Assembly (NCBI GenBank): GCA_027364655.1
Contig: DAHXOX010000092.1
Span: forward strand, 1 to 64,000
Origin: Paludibacter sp.
Lineage (GTDB): Bacteria; Bacteroidota; Bacteroidia; Bacteroidales; Paludibacteraceae
DNA: 64,000 bases
Direction: 5' to 3'
Shown piece after piece: positions 9,664 to 18,616 of the stretch (positions are counted from its first letter, which is position 1; every line of letters starts with the position of its first letter). The position numbers and the translations under genes are program-made. Below the pieces are notes generated by a model. The model was given only the letters and a program-made list of their open reading frames with translations. It was not told where the DNA came from and made no database searches.

Positions 9664-10313
9664 CCTGCTTTAGTCAATGAAGTTTCAAATGATTGTGACA
9701 TGATGTTTCTTAAATCTTCATAGTTTTTTGTATAACCTATTTCTTTGAGTGAAGTGACAAAATCGGAATGTTTTCTTCCATTCCGATAATCAGGTTCTTT
9801 TGTCGGATGCTTCAGGTATCTTTCAAATGTAGTGGCAGGTTCACCCATATTGATCACTGCATGATAGAGTAGTACATCCTTTTTTCGGTAAATGGCTGAT
9901 CCTGATATTTTTTTGCCATCAATGGCAATATCCGAAATTCCCTTCATCGAAAGGTTGTGAATCTCTTCTTTTTCCAACACTGAAATAATCAATGAGTTAA
10001 TCTGGTCGAAAATATCTTTTGGCTGCAATCCGTTTGGCTGGTGAAAGGCAACTGCAACGATCAGATTATTGGGGGTAAGCATCACTGTTTGACCGCCTGA
10101 TGGCCTTTTCAACACAGTGATGTTATCCTGTTTCACGTTTTCGATATATAGAGCTATCTCCGCTTTATTCGAAGCGCCGAGAATGATATACCTTTTGTCA
10201 GGAATCCAGATGAGGAATCGCTTTGTTGTGTCTGTAAGCAAATGAATATCGGGAAGATTGTAATCAGTCACGTTAGGTATAGTTTTATTTATGTATTGCT
10301 TTGTCCACTGCAT
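9651..10313 (-). CDS. Lipoate-protein ligase A family protein
   Basis: BPL/LplA/LipB-family enzyme that attaches lipoate to the lysine of lipoyl domains. Key features are RPSGGQTVMLTPNNLIVAV, the lysine loop KGISDIAIDGKKISGSAIYRK, and LYHAVINMG. At 220 aa it lacks the extra C-terminal domain of E. coli LplA, so it may be an LplA2/LipM-like form. The ORF track starts at 10421, deep in the E3 gene; ATG 10313 still overlaps the E3 3' end by 29 bp and is the last ATG before the conserved region. As the last gene of the 2-oxoacid dehydrogenase operon, it probably lipoylates the E2 encoded there. Confidence 0.85.
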   Translation of the reverse strand: MQWTKQYINKTIPNVTDYNLPDIHLLTDTTKRFLIWIPDKRYIILGASNKAEIALYIENVKQDNITVLKRPSGGQTVMLTPNNLIVAVAFHQPNGLQPKDIFDQINSLIISVLEKEEIHNLSMKGISDIAIDGKKISGSAIYRKKDVLLYHAVINMGEPATTFERYLKHPTKEPDYRNGRKHSDFVTSLKEIGYTKNYEDLRNIMSQSFETSLTKAGQFL

Positions 10314-11631
10314 CAAATCCTGCTTCCAAAAATATTTCCGATACAGTAGGATGCGCATGAATGGTTTGAGCCACATCATACACCGTACCTTCAATAGACA
10401 TAAAAGCCGAGGCTTCTGCAATCATATCGGTGGCGTTGGCAGCTACAATCTGAACACCGAGCACTTGTCCGTATTTTTTGTCGGACAACATGCGGATTGA
10501 TCCTTCTGTGTTTCCTTCGATCATGGCTTTCCCATTTGCTGACAAAGGGAATTCACTTATTTTATAATTGATTCCTTCATCTTTTATCGCCTGTTCCGTC
10601 ATTCCAATCTGTGCAATTTCGGGCACTGTGTACATATTAATTGGATATATTTCGCCGTTAAAATTTGATTTGATTCCCTTAATCGTGTTGATTACATAAA
10701 TTCCTTGCGCCGAAGCCACATGGGCCACAAAACTCTTGCCACTGACATCGCCAATGGCATAAACTCCTTTGAGGTTTGTCTCAAACTGGTCGGAGGTTTT
10801 AATAAATCCTCTCTCGGTGAGTTCAAGCGGAGTTTCACTGTCGAGAAGAATGGCTTTTCGCGAATTGCAATTGACAAGTAAGTCGCATTTAATTTTATTA
10901 CCGCCAATCAATAATTCACCATTCACAAACTTTTCAGGATAATCATTGAGTATTAAATCAATCTTATCGGTGACGAGTTTTTTCGTGATATAAGCAATCA
11001 AATGATCGTCTAATCCATCCAAAAAATATGAGCTGTTGGCAACTAAGGTTACCTTTTTATCAATCAGTTTGAAAAACTGCGCCATCTCCACTGCCGAAAC
11101 GTGATTACCCGTCACCACAATGTTTTCGGGAATCGAATCGAGCGAAAACAAGGTCTCCATTTCTGCTACGGGAGCATTGGCTAATGCATTGTCCATCGCT
11201 TTGGGCTTGGAACCTGTGGCAATAATAATATTTGAAGCCGTAATCTTTTTATCATCCACGTAAACCGAATGATCAGATCCTAATTTGGCTGTGCCTGTGA
11301 TTAGCTCCACTCCATTCTTTTTTAGTAAATAATTAACACCGGCACTTAGCTTTTTGGTGATGCGGGTCGAGCGAGACTTGGTTTTGTTCCAGTTGAATGA
11401 TAGCTTTCCGACATCGATGCCATCGATCCCGAACTCTTCCAAATGTTTGGATTTGTCGAAAAGCTTAGCGCTTTCTAAAATGGCTTTAGTGGGGATGCAA
11501 CCCCAGTTGAGACACATCCCTCCAATATACTTTTTTTCCACAATGGCGGTTTTTAAACCAACTTGCCCTGCACGAATGGCTGCAACATATCCTGCAGGTC
11601 CTGCTCCTATAATCAAAACATCATAATCCAT
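10285..11631 (-). CDS. lpdA: Dihydrolipoyl dehydrogenase (E3)
   Basis: FAD- and NAD-dependent enzyme that reoxidises dihydrolipoamide on E2. The N-terminal FAD site is DVLIIGAGPAGYVAAIRAG. The redox disulfide motif GGMCLNWGCIPTK has Cys40 and Cys45. The second FAD site is YAIGDVSGKSFVAHVASAQG, and the C-terminal dimer interface carries the active-site HAHPTVSEIFLEA His-Glu pair. 448 aa is slightly short for the family (about 465) but no domain is missing. Fourth gene of the E1alpha-E1beta-E2-E3-lplA operon. Confidence 0.95.
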   Translation of the reverse strand: MDYDVLIIGAGPAGYVAAIRAGQVGLKTAIVEKKYIGGMCLNWGCIPTKAILESAKLFDKSKHLEEFGIDGIDVGKLSFNWNKTKSRSTRITKKLSAGVNYLLKKNGVELITGTAKLGSDHSVYVDDKKITASNIIIATGSKPKAMDNALANAPVAEMETLFSLDSIPENIVVTGNHVSAVEMAQFFKLIDKKVTLVANSSYFLDGLDDHLIAYITKKLVTDKIDLILNDYPEKFVNGELLIGGNKIKCDLLVNCNSRKAILLDSETPLELTERGFIKTSDQFETNLKGVYAIGDVSGKSFVAHVASAQGIYVINTIKGIKSNFNGEIYPINMYTVPEIAQIGMTEQAIKDEGINYKISEFPLSANGKAMIEGNTEGSIRMLSDKKYGQVLGVQIVAANATDMIAEASAFMSIEGTVYDVAQTIHAHPTVSEIFLEAGFDAVDKAIHK

Positions 11632-11672
11632 AATGAGTCTCCTTAAAATTAGGCTAATTGTTTGTAATCAAA

Positions 11673-12965
11673 TTATTCCATCATCATCATCACAGGGTCT
11701 GACAAATATTCCAGAATACAATTCATGAATCTGGAAGCTTCGCCACCATCCACAATGCGGTGATCAACTGAAAGCGACAATGGTAAAACATTACCGACAA
11801 CAATCTGATCGTTTTTGACAATTGGCTTTTGTACTATTCTGCCAATTCCAAGTATGCCTGCTTGCGGATAATTGATCACAGGAGTGGCATATATACCGCC
11901 AATAGAACCATAGTTTGTCAACGTAAATGTGCCATCTTTCATCTCTTCCAGTGTTAGTTTCCGTGCTTTAGCTTTATCGGACAATGCTGTTATCTTCTGC
12001 GCAATCTCCAAAATACTAAGCCTGTCGGCGTCTTTGATGACAGGAACAACTAACCCTTCGGGTGTGTCAATCGCAATGGCGATGTTATAGTAGTTTTTAT
12101 AAATCATCCTGTCGTTTTCGAGATCAATTTGAGCGTTGAGCTGTCGGTGTTGTTTCAGTGCATTTACAGTAGCTTTCACAATAAACGGGAGATAGGTTAG
12201 TTTTGTGTTCTTATCGGTATAAATAGTTTTGTATCGTTCCCTGATGCTCATCAGATTACTAATTTCCACTTCTTCAAAAACAGACATGTGAGCGGCATTC
12301 AGCTTTGAGTTGATCATGTTTTTGGCTATCGCTTTCCGTATTTGCGTAAGTGGTTCGTAAGTAATCGATTCGCCAGCTGATGAAGGTTGTTGATAGGTTT
12401 CATGTTGCTCAACAGGTGTAGTTGATTTTTTAGTCGGGTGATAGGTTTCAATATCTGTTTTGGTAACTCTTCCCGAAGGTCCGGTGCCGGTAACCTGATT
12501 GATATCAATATTCAAATCTCTGGCCATAGCTCGGGCTAAAGGAGTTGCCAACACTTTTCTAAGCGGTTTCGTTTCCGGTTCTTGTTTTGACGAACCTTCA
12601 TCGCTCGCTGCCAGCAGTGCATTTTTACCTGCTAATTCCATTGTGCCGACAACGGCTGCCCCTTCTTCTTCAATGGGAGCGGTCACGGGCGCTTGTGCTT
12701 CGGCCACGGCTTCTGCGCCAAATACGCCTTCCATTTCGATTTCCACCAACGGACTTCCTACGTGAACAATCTCACCCACATTGCCAAACGTGGCTGCGAT
12801 CGTTCCATTTTTTGGAGATGGAATATCGGTAACCACTTTGTCGGTTTCCATGCGCACAAGCGCTTGTCCTGACTTCACTGCCTGACCTTTTGTCACATAC
12901 CATTCAAGGATTGTGCCTTCTTCGAGTCCTTCGCCAATATCCGGAAAATTAAAAATATATCTCAT
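11673..12965 (-). CDS. 2-oxoacid dehydrogenase dihydrolipoyl acyltransferase (E2)
   Basis: Core acyltransferase of a PDH- or BCKDH-type complex. Domains in order: one lipoyl domain (residues 1-77, lipoyl lysine K43 in METDKV), an Ala/Glu-rich linker, a peripheral subunit-binding domain (about 135-172, ATPLARAMARDLNIDINQVTGTG), a second linker, and the catalytic domain ending in SVDHRIVDGGEASRFM with catalytic His402. 430 aa with a single lipoyl domain resembles Gram-positive or branched-chain E2 proteins. Whether the substrate is pyruvate or branched-chain oxoacids cannot be settled from sequence alone. Confidence 0.93.
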   Translation of the reverse strand: MRYIFNFPDIGEGLEEGTILEWYVTKGQAVKSGQALVRMETDKVVTDIPSPKNGTIAATFGNVGEIVHVGSPLVEIEMEGVFGAEAVAEAQAPVTAPIEEEGAAVVGTMELAGKNALLAASDEGSSKQEPETKPLRKVLATPLARAMARDLNIDINQVTGTGPSGRVTKTDIETYHPTKKSTTPVEQHETYQQPSSAGESITYEPLTQIRKAIAKNMINSKLNAAHMSVFEEVEISNLMSIRERYKTIYTDKNTKLTYLPFIVKATVNALKQHRQLNAQIDLENDRMIYKNYYNIAIAIDTPEGLVVPVIKDADRLSILEIAQKITALSDKAKARKLTLEEMKDGTFTLTNYGSIGGIYATPVINYPQAGILGIGRIVQKPIVKNDQIVVGNVLPLSLSVDHRIVDGGEASRFMNCILEYLSDPVMMMME

Positions 12966-12977
12966 TGCAGTTGCATG

Positions 12978-13955
12978 TTAGAAGTTAACGGTTCGTTCTA
13001 TTTCGTAGAAAATCCGATCGGGCGTAATCATGTAAAAGTGTTCGCCTTTTGCCAATGGAACGATAGTATCAAATCCCATCACTCGTTTTGGTGGGGCTTC
13101 CAGATGTAGAAACGCCTCTTCGTTTACAATGGCCATCAGTTCGGCACCTACACTGAATGATGTCGGCGCTTCGGCAACAATCACGATTTTCCCCGTTTTC
13201 TTTACCGAGTTCACAATGGTTTCCTTATCAATCGGATAAATAGTGCGTAAATCAATTAATTCAACGGAAATTCCTGCTTCTTTGGCCATAACCAATGCTT
13301 TCTGGCATTCACGAATCATTGCTCCGAAAGCCACTACGGTAACATCTGTTCCTTCTGTAAGCACTTTTGCTTTGCCAATAGGGATAGTAAATTTACCATC
13401 GTTCACTTCTTGTTTAATGGCTCTGTAGATGCGCTTTGGTTCCATAAAAATAATGGGATCATCGCTTTCGATGGCGGCAATCATCAAGCCTTTTGCATCG
13501 TGTGGAGTTGATGGAATAACCACCTTCAATCCCGGAATATGAGCATATAAAGCTTCGGGACTTTCGGAGTGATGTTCTAGCGCATTGATTCCTCCACCAT
13601 ACGGAAATCGTATCACTAATGGAGCTTTGAATAATCCCCGCGAACGGTTATTCATCCGTGCAACATGTGAAACGATTTGATTAAATCCAGGATAGGTAAA
13701 TCCGTCGAACTGAAGTTCCACAACCGGTCTTAATCCCGACAAAGCCATGCCAATCGCTGTCCCCACAATTGCTGATTCCGCAAGCGGTGAGTCGAACACG
13801 CGTTCAACGCCGTGTTTTTGTTGCAATCCTTCGGTGACTCTGAATACGCCGCCTTCCACGCCGGCATCTTCACCGTAAACCACCACTGTTTTATCTTCTG
13901 CAAGTTTAATATCTAATGCGTTATTTATTGCTTGAACTAAAGTCATTACACTCAT
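12978..13955 (-). CDS. 2-oxoacid dehydrogenase E1 component, beta subunit
   Basis: Transketolase-type beta subunit of the alpha2beta2 E1. Motifs: VYGEDAGVEGGVFRVTEGL, FDSPLAESAIVGTAIGMALSG, VELQFDGFTYPGFNQIVSHVA and the C-terminal transketolase domain with EAPTSFSVGAELMA. The ORF track starts at 13973, but ATG 13955 is better: it overlaps the E1alpha stop as ATGA and is preceded by GGAG, which the longer version would translate. Tight coupling to the alpha gene fits translational coupling of the two subunits. Confidence 0.93.
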   Translation of the reverse strand: MSVMTLVQAINNALDIKLAEDKTVVVYGEDAGVEGGVFRVTEGLQQKHGVERVFDSPLAESAIVGTAIGMALSGLRPVVELQFDGFTYPGFNQIVSHVARMNNRSRGLFKAPLVIRFPYGGGINALEHHSESPEALYAHIPGLKVVIPSTPHDAKGLMIAAIESDDPIIFMEPKRIYRAIKQEVNDGKFTIPIGKAKVLTEGTDVTVVAFGAMIRECQKALVMAKEAGISVELIDLRTIYPIDKETIVNSVKKTGKIVIVAEAPTSFSVGAELMAIVNEEAFLHLEAPPKRVMGFDTIVPLAKGEHFYMITPDRIFYEIERTVNF

Positions 13956-15040
13956 TTTCTGTTCTCCTTCCATGTTAGAAATTGTTCATACTCTGTTTTT
14001 TGCCTTTTCAAATCGTCTGGCATTTCCACATACATGTGCTGAAAAACGTCGTCAAGTTGATAAGGTGTGAAGTTTTCGGCTTCTTCAAATTGTTTATCCA
14101 CCTCAAGCTTGTATGCTTCAATTAGTTTCTCTTCATTTTCTTTCCAAATTCCTTTTTGATCCATGTATTTCTTCATACGTATTAACGGATCGGCTTTTGC
14201 CCATTCTTCTTCTTCTGTTTTATTTCTGTATTTTGTGGGATCGTCGGAAGTTGTATGTGCACCTTTCCGATACGTCAATGCTTCAATCAATACAGGCCCA
14301 TTCCCGGCTCTGGCATAGTCAAAGGCTTCTTTGTAGGCAACGTACATGGCAAAAAAATCATTTCCATCCACTTTAATTCCGGGAATGCCGAATCCGTATG
14401 CTTTGATAGCCAGGTTAATGGATTTTGTTTGACTGCGAACTGGTACGGAAATGGCATACTGGTTATTTTGAATGGTAAACACGACGGGCACTTGCCAAAC
14501 ACCGGCAAAATTGAGTGCTTCGCTAAAATCGCCTTCGGAAGTGCCTCCGTCGCCGACATAAGCAAACGCCACTTCATCCTTTTTAAGGTACTTGATGGTA
14601 TATCCGATTCCAACGGCATGAAGCAACTGCGAAGCAATGGGAATTGACCATGGAAGCATGTGATGTGCATTTTTATAATTGCTGCCTTCTTCGTTTCCCA
14701 TGTAATAAAGAAAGATTTCTTTCAACGTCACCCCCTTTGCTAACCATGCGCCAAGCTCACGAAAAACCGGTACTAACCAATCGTCAGTTCTCATAATGGC
14801 GCCAGCAGCAACCGAAATGGCTTCCTGGCCCATGTTTGGCGGATAGGTGTACATGCGTCCCTGCCGTTGAAACGAGACTGCCATTTCATCAGCTACACGA
14901 GCAAAAAGCATGGCTTTGTAAGCTTTTATGACTGTTTCATCATCTAAATCAGGCATTAATGCCTGATTTAGCACTACTCCCTCATTGTCAATAAGTCTGA
15001 ATGTTTTATCTTCTTTTGGGTCAAAATCATTAAAGATCAT
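13952..15040 (-). CDS. 2-oxoacid dehydrogenase E1 component, alpha subunit
   Basis: Thiamine diphosphate-binding alpha subunit (362 aa) that decarboxylates the oxoacid and passes the acyl group to E2. The TPP/metal motif is GDGGTSEGDFSEALNFAGVWQVPVVFTIQNN. The phosphorylation-loop region RKGAHTTSDDPTKYR and the N-terminal GRMYTYPPNMGQEAISVAAG are typical of PDH/BCKDH E1alpha. First gene of the five-gene minus-strand operon; a TATCTTTG box lies 46 nt upstream. Confidence 0.94.
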   Translation of the reverse strand: MIFNDFDPKEDKTFRLIDNEGVVLNQALMPDLDDETVIKAYKAMLFARVADEMAVSFQRQGRMYTYPPNMGQEAISVAAGAIMRTDDWLVPVFRELGAWLAKGVTLKEIFLYYMGNEEGSNYKNAHHMLPWSIPIASQLLHAVGIGYTIKYLKKDEVAFAYVGDGGTSEGDFSEALNFAGVWQVPVVFTIQNNQYAISVPVRSQTKSINLAIKAYGFGIPGIKVDGNDFFAMYVAYKEAFDYARAGNGPVLIEALTYRKGAHTTSDDPTKYRNKTEEEEWAKADPLIRMKKYMDQKGIWKENEEKLIEAYKLEVDKQFEEAENFTPYQLDDVFQHMYVEMPDDLKRQKTEYEQFLTWKENRK

Positions 15041-15085
15041 AGTAAGAAAGTTTTAATAATATATAATTGACTGTTGCCAACGAAC

Positions 15086-15093
15086 CAAAGATA
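15086..15093 (-). promoter_or_regulatory. Promoter -7 box of the 2-oxoacid dehydrogenase operon
   Basis: TATCTTTG on the minus strand with a weak TTGC at the -33 position (18 nt spacer). It would start the E1alpha-E1beta-E2-E3-lplA transcript about 38 nt before the first ATG. Confidence 0.6.
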
Positions 15094-15241
15094 GCATTTT
15101 ATATGAGATTTGCAATTTTTGGCTACTCTATTTAACTTCATTTGTGCTGTTTTCAGAGGAAGAATCACGTTAGGATGAAAGTATTTCAACTTGCTTCATT
15201 AAGGTGGTTTTAAAGCATTTATGGTGATAGAATTAAGGGAT

Positions 15242-15293
15242 CATAAAGAGACCGCCTAAAGTATTTGTAAATACTTTAGGCGGTCTCTTTATG
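15242..15293 (-). terminator. Perfect 25-bp hairpin terminator after the GT4 gene
   Basis: Two perfect 25-nt arms (15242-15266 and 15269-15293; core GAGACCGCCTAAAGTATTT) separated by only GT, making a near-perfect 52-nt palindrome. It lies 43 nt beyond the minus-strand GT4 stop and just upstream of the dehydrogenase operon promoter, so it insulates the two units. The T-run is short (TCTCTTTAT), and the palindrome is symmetric enough to act in both directions. Confidence 0.75.
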
Positions 15294-15335
15294 CATGATA
15301 CAAAACAATTACAGAGAATATAAAAAACTTAATTA

Positions 15336-16346
15336 CTATGCTTTTTTCAGTAGCTCTTCATAAACTGCAAGCAATTTCTGCAGAATTATGTTTCTATCAA
15401 ACTGAATAATGAGTTGTTTTGAAATGGCTGAGCCTTCCTGATAATAAGCAAAAGAAGCGATCATCTGTTTTGTCATCTCCACAAATTTGTCAGTGGTTTT
15501 AGCTTTCAAATAGGGATTCTCGTACAAAGAAACATATTCAGGTATGTCTCTAAAAATAACAGGTATTCCACTTGCTGCTGCTTCAATGGGAGCCAATGGA
15601 CAATTTTCCTGATAAGAAGGGAAAAGCATCAAATCAGCTGCGGCATATATTAACGGCATAGTATCTAAGTCATACATTCCGGCAAAGTGCATATTTGGTT
15701 TTGCGTGGGCAATTCGCTCGTCTATCCGCGAAATCCCCTCAGTCATCATTTTAAAAGGACGTCCACCAACCCATACAAATTCAGCTTCGGGTACTTGTTC
15801 AGACACGTCAACAAAGTCTTCAACCCCTTTCCGTGCTTGCAATTGACCAACGCCGAGCACAACAAAAGCATCTTCTTTTATTCCCAAAAGGGCGCGTCCT
15901 TTTTTGCGATTTTCGTCGGTTCGTTGCCACTTTTCAATTGGAATGGGATTGTTGATATTTACAATGTTAGTTTTAGCACCAATTTCCAATATTGCCTCGT
16001 GAACGCGTGGTGAGATGGCGATGCAAACATCTGCATACGAATACACTTGTTTAAAATACCATTTGACAAAAGGCATCCATAGTCGCCACATTGGTAAGGA
16101 ACCTTTGATCGAATCAGGAATGACATGTGTTGTCAATACTCGTTTGTGCTTGTATGGAAAACCTTTCATAAAATAGTACGGTCCATAAGTATGACTATGA
16201 AAAATATCTCCTTTCTTTTTTTCATTATTAATAATCACTTCAATGCCTTCTTTTGATTTTAAAAGATCGACGTGATCGACAAAGGCTGTATGTACTCCGT
16301 TGCCTTTAATGTGAAAGACTGTTTCTGAAATAACATGAATTTTCAT
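15336..16346 (-). CDS. GT4-type glycosyltransferase
   Basis: 336 aa GT-B transferase: N-terminal acceptor domain (MKIHVISETVFHIKGNGVHTAF, DIFHSHTYGPYYF), then VVLGVGQLQARKGVEDFV and the donor-site LMLFPSYQENCPLAPIEAAASGIPVIFRD with the E-x7-E type motif. The ORF track begins at a TTG at 16355; I use ATG 16346, which opens the conserved beta strand. The gene is flanked by a strong terminator hairpin downstream and the DedA gene upstream, and it is probably involved in glycolipid or polysaccharide synthesis. The sugar is unknown. Confidence 0.85.
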   Translation of the reverse strand: MKIHVISETVFHIKGNGVHTAFVDHVDLLKSKEGIEVIINNEKKKGDIFHSHTYGPYYFMKGFPYKHKRVLTTHVIPDSIKGSLPMWRLWMPFVKWYFKQVYSYADVCIAISPRVHEAILEIGAKTNIVNINNPIPIEKWQRTDENRKKGRALLGIKEDAFVVLGVGQLQARKGVEDFVDVSEQVPEAEFVWVGGRPFKMMTEGISRIDERIAHAKPNMHFAGMYDLDTMPLIYAAADLMLFPSYQENCPLAPIEAAASGIPVIFRDIPEYVSLYENPYLKAKTTDKFVEMTKQMIASFAYYQEGSAISKQLIIQFDRNIILQKLLAVYEELLKKA

Positions 16347-16460
16347 CGATATCAAATAAGTTAAAGCCTATTGCAGTTTGGCTGATATGTATTTATTAGT
16401 AGTGCCCAAGGATTTTTGCGCATTAAATGATACGCGTTTGCGAAATGTTTTTTTAAGCTA

Positions 16461-17075
16461 TCAGGAAGAAATTTCTTCTTCGTCTTTTTGTTTGAATATC
16501 TTTACCGTAAAAATTACAATCATAATGACAGGAATAACTAATAAGAAATAAGGCAAATAAACTATATCCTGAGACACTTTATTCCAATGAGGGGCAGCAA
16601 GATAGCCGATTGATATATAAAAAACTGCCCAAATAAAAGAGGTAAGGGCGATGGTAGAAAAATAATGCGAAGATTTTACATGCAGCAATCCGCATATAAC
16701 GGCTGCATATCCACGTATAAAAGGAGTTAATCGACTTAAAAATATTCCTTTCCATCCTTGTTTGTTGATGTTATCTGACATTTTTTCCATGCGTTTTTGT
16801 GATATGGGAAACCAGCGTGGTCTTTTTTCCAAAAGAAGTTTCCCTAAAAAATAGAATACAACGTATAGGAAAGTTGCTGCCATAAAATCAGCGATAAAAG
16901 CAATAAAAATGATTTCTGGTAGAAGGAACAGCCCTGAATAGGCGAGATATCCTGAAAAAATAAGGACCATTTCGTTGGGTAGTGGAGTGGGAGCACCTAT
17001 CTCTTGTAAAAAAAGGAATCCAAAAATGACTATAAGACCATATTCCGTTACGTAATGTATAAATTCAATGGGCAT
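16461..17075 (-). CDS. DedA family (VTT domain) membrane protein
   Basis: 204 aa polytopic membrane protein of the DedA/VTT superfamily; members are linked to undecaprenyl-phosphate or phospholipid recycling and membrane potential. The signature FLQEIGAPTPLPNE re-entrant region is at about residues 22-35, and RLTPFIRGYAAVICGLLHVKSSHYF carries the conserved arginine and glycine residues. It ends with a positively charged/acidic tail. A TATCTTTG box sits 48 nt upstream on the same strand. Confidence 0.88.
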   Translation of the reverse strand: MPIEFIHYVTEYGLIVIFGFLFLQEIGAPTPLPNEMVLIFSGYLAYSGLFLLPEIIFIAFIADFMAATFLYVVFYFLGKLLLEKRPRWFPISQKRMEKMSDNINKQGWKGIFLSRLTPFIRGYAAVICGLLHVKSSHYFSTIALTSFIWAVFYISIGYLAAPHWNKVSQDIVYLPYFLLVIPVIMIVIFTVKIFKQKDEEEISS

Positions 17076-17122
17076 AAGAGTTTTAGCTTGATTTCAGTGA
17101 AAAAAATGAATACTTTTGTTTG

Positions 17123-17130
17123 CAAAGATA
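17123..17130 (-). promoter_or_regulatory. Promoter -7 box of the DedA gene
   Basis: TATCTTTG on the minus strand. The intergenic stretch 17076-17409 holds this box and the prfB promoter facing the other way, plus a forward TACTTTTG at 17111-17118 without a convincing -33 box. I see nothing else in it. Confidence 0.55.
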
Positions 17131-17331
17131 ATCTCATTTTGTTACAAAACGGTTACGGTTAAAGGAGTTTTTAATGATAAAAATTGGAATGTAGCTATAC
17201 CGAAATGACTAATTGTGCAAAATTAAAAATTTCAAAAAAAATTTCCGTGATCTTTTATGGCAATTTTGAATTTGGGTTTCGTTACTGATTTTACAATCAC
17301 ATTACTTCATCTAAAACTCCCATATTTGCAT

Positions 17332-17361
17332 TTTGATATTGCTCAAATTTGGTTATCTTTG
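17332..17361 (+). promoter_or_regulatory. Promoter of prfB
   Basis: TTTG (17332-17335), 18 nt spacer, TATCTTTG (17354-17361), 48 nt before the prfB ATG at 17410. Confidence 0.7.
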
Positions 17362-17409
17362 TAAACGAAAAACAAAGCATTTTTTATTCTAAAATCCATT
17401 GATTATAAT

Positions 17410-18496
17410 ATGATTACGACTGAACAACTGAAAGCAGTGTCAGAACGCGAGGACGCGTTGAGGAGGTATCTTTGACATTGACGAAAAATTAATACAACTC
17501 GAAGAAGAAGAACGTCGCACACATGCTGAAAACTTTTGGGAAGACCAAAAAGCAGCTGAAGAACAGATGAAAAAGGTGCGAGGTATCAAAATGTGGGTAG
17601 ATCATTATAATGAAGTAAATTCTGCAGTAAGTGAATTGGAATTAGCCTTTGATTTTTTGAAAGAAGGCGTTGCTGAAGAAAAGGAAGTCGATGATGCTTA
17701 CCAACATGCAATAAGCTTGATAGAAGAACTCGAATTGCTGAACATGTTGAGGCGTGAAGAAGATAAATTAGGAGCTGTATTGAAAATTAACGCAGGTGCC
17801 GGTGGAACCGAAAGTCAGGATTGGGCGTCTATGCTTTTTCGTCTTTATCAACGCTGGTGCGAATCAAAAGGCTATAAGGTGACCATTACTAACTGGTTGG
17901 ATGGAGACGAAGCTGGTATAAAAACAGTTACCATGCAAATTGAAGGAGAGTATGCTTATGGCTATTTAAAAAGCGAAAATGGTGTTCATCGTTTGGTGCG
18001 CGTTTCTCCTTACAACGCACAAGGTAAACGGATGACCTCGTTTGCGTCGGTATTTGTAGTCCCTTTAGTGGATGATAGCATTGAAATTATCATTAATCCT
18101 ACTGACATTGAATGGGATACGTTTCGTTCTTCAGGTGCCGGTGGCCAAAACGTGAACAAAGTGGAAACGGGTGTTAGGTTGCATCACTTACCGACTGGCA
18201 TTGTTATTGAAAATACGGAAAGTAGATCGCAATTTGGTAATAAAGATAATGCATTACGATTACTCAAATCGCAACTGTATGAAATGGAGTTGGAGAAACG
18301 GCGTCAGGCACAACAAAAAGTGGAAGCCGGCAAAAAGAAAATAGAGTGGGGGTCTCAAATCAGAAGTTATGTTTTTGATGACCGACGCGTGAAAGATCAC
18401 CGCACAAACTATCAGACTTCCAACGTGCAAAGTGTTATGGATGGCGATATTGACGAATTTATTAAAGCCTATTTGATGGAATTTGGTGATCAATAA
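17410..18496 (+). CDS. prfB: Peptide chain release factor 2, with programmed +1 frameshift
   Basis: Class I release factor recognising UAA/UGA. The ORF track shows only the 3' part from an internal Met (17567). The true start is ATG 17410 (MITTEQLKAVSEREDALRRYL), which reaches TGA at 17473-17475. The site AGGAGG-TAT-CTT-TGA-C is the classic prfB frameshift signal, an internal Shine-Dalgarno three bases before CTT TGA. Slipping +1 reads GAC at 17474 and continues to 18496, giving about 361 aa. The peptidyl-hydrolysis motif SSGAGGQNVNK is intact; the stop-recognition tripeptide is SPY rather than SPF. RF2 shortage should raise frameshifting, an autoregulatory loop. Confidence 0.96.
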
Positions 18497-18616
18497 AAAA
18501 TTCATTATCAAATTTCATGGAGCTTAATAAAACGACGTTGAAATAATTATTTTTTGTAACTTGCGACTTCATTATGCTCGAGACTGAGTTCGATGAAGCT
18601 CGCCAAAATGACATAT

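Noticed and set aside
14255-14647. 130 aa plus-strand ORF and the 127 aa minus ORF at 14287-14670 within E1alpha
   Set aside because: Antisense or shifted shadows of a well-conserved E1alpha gene.
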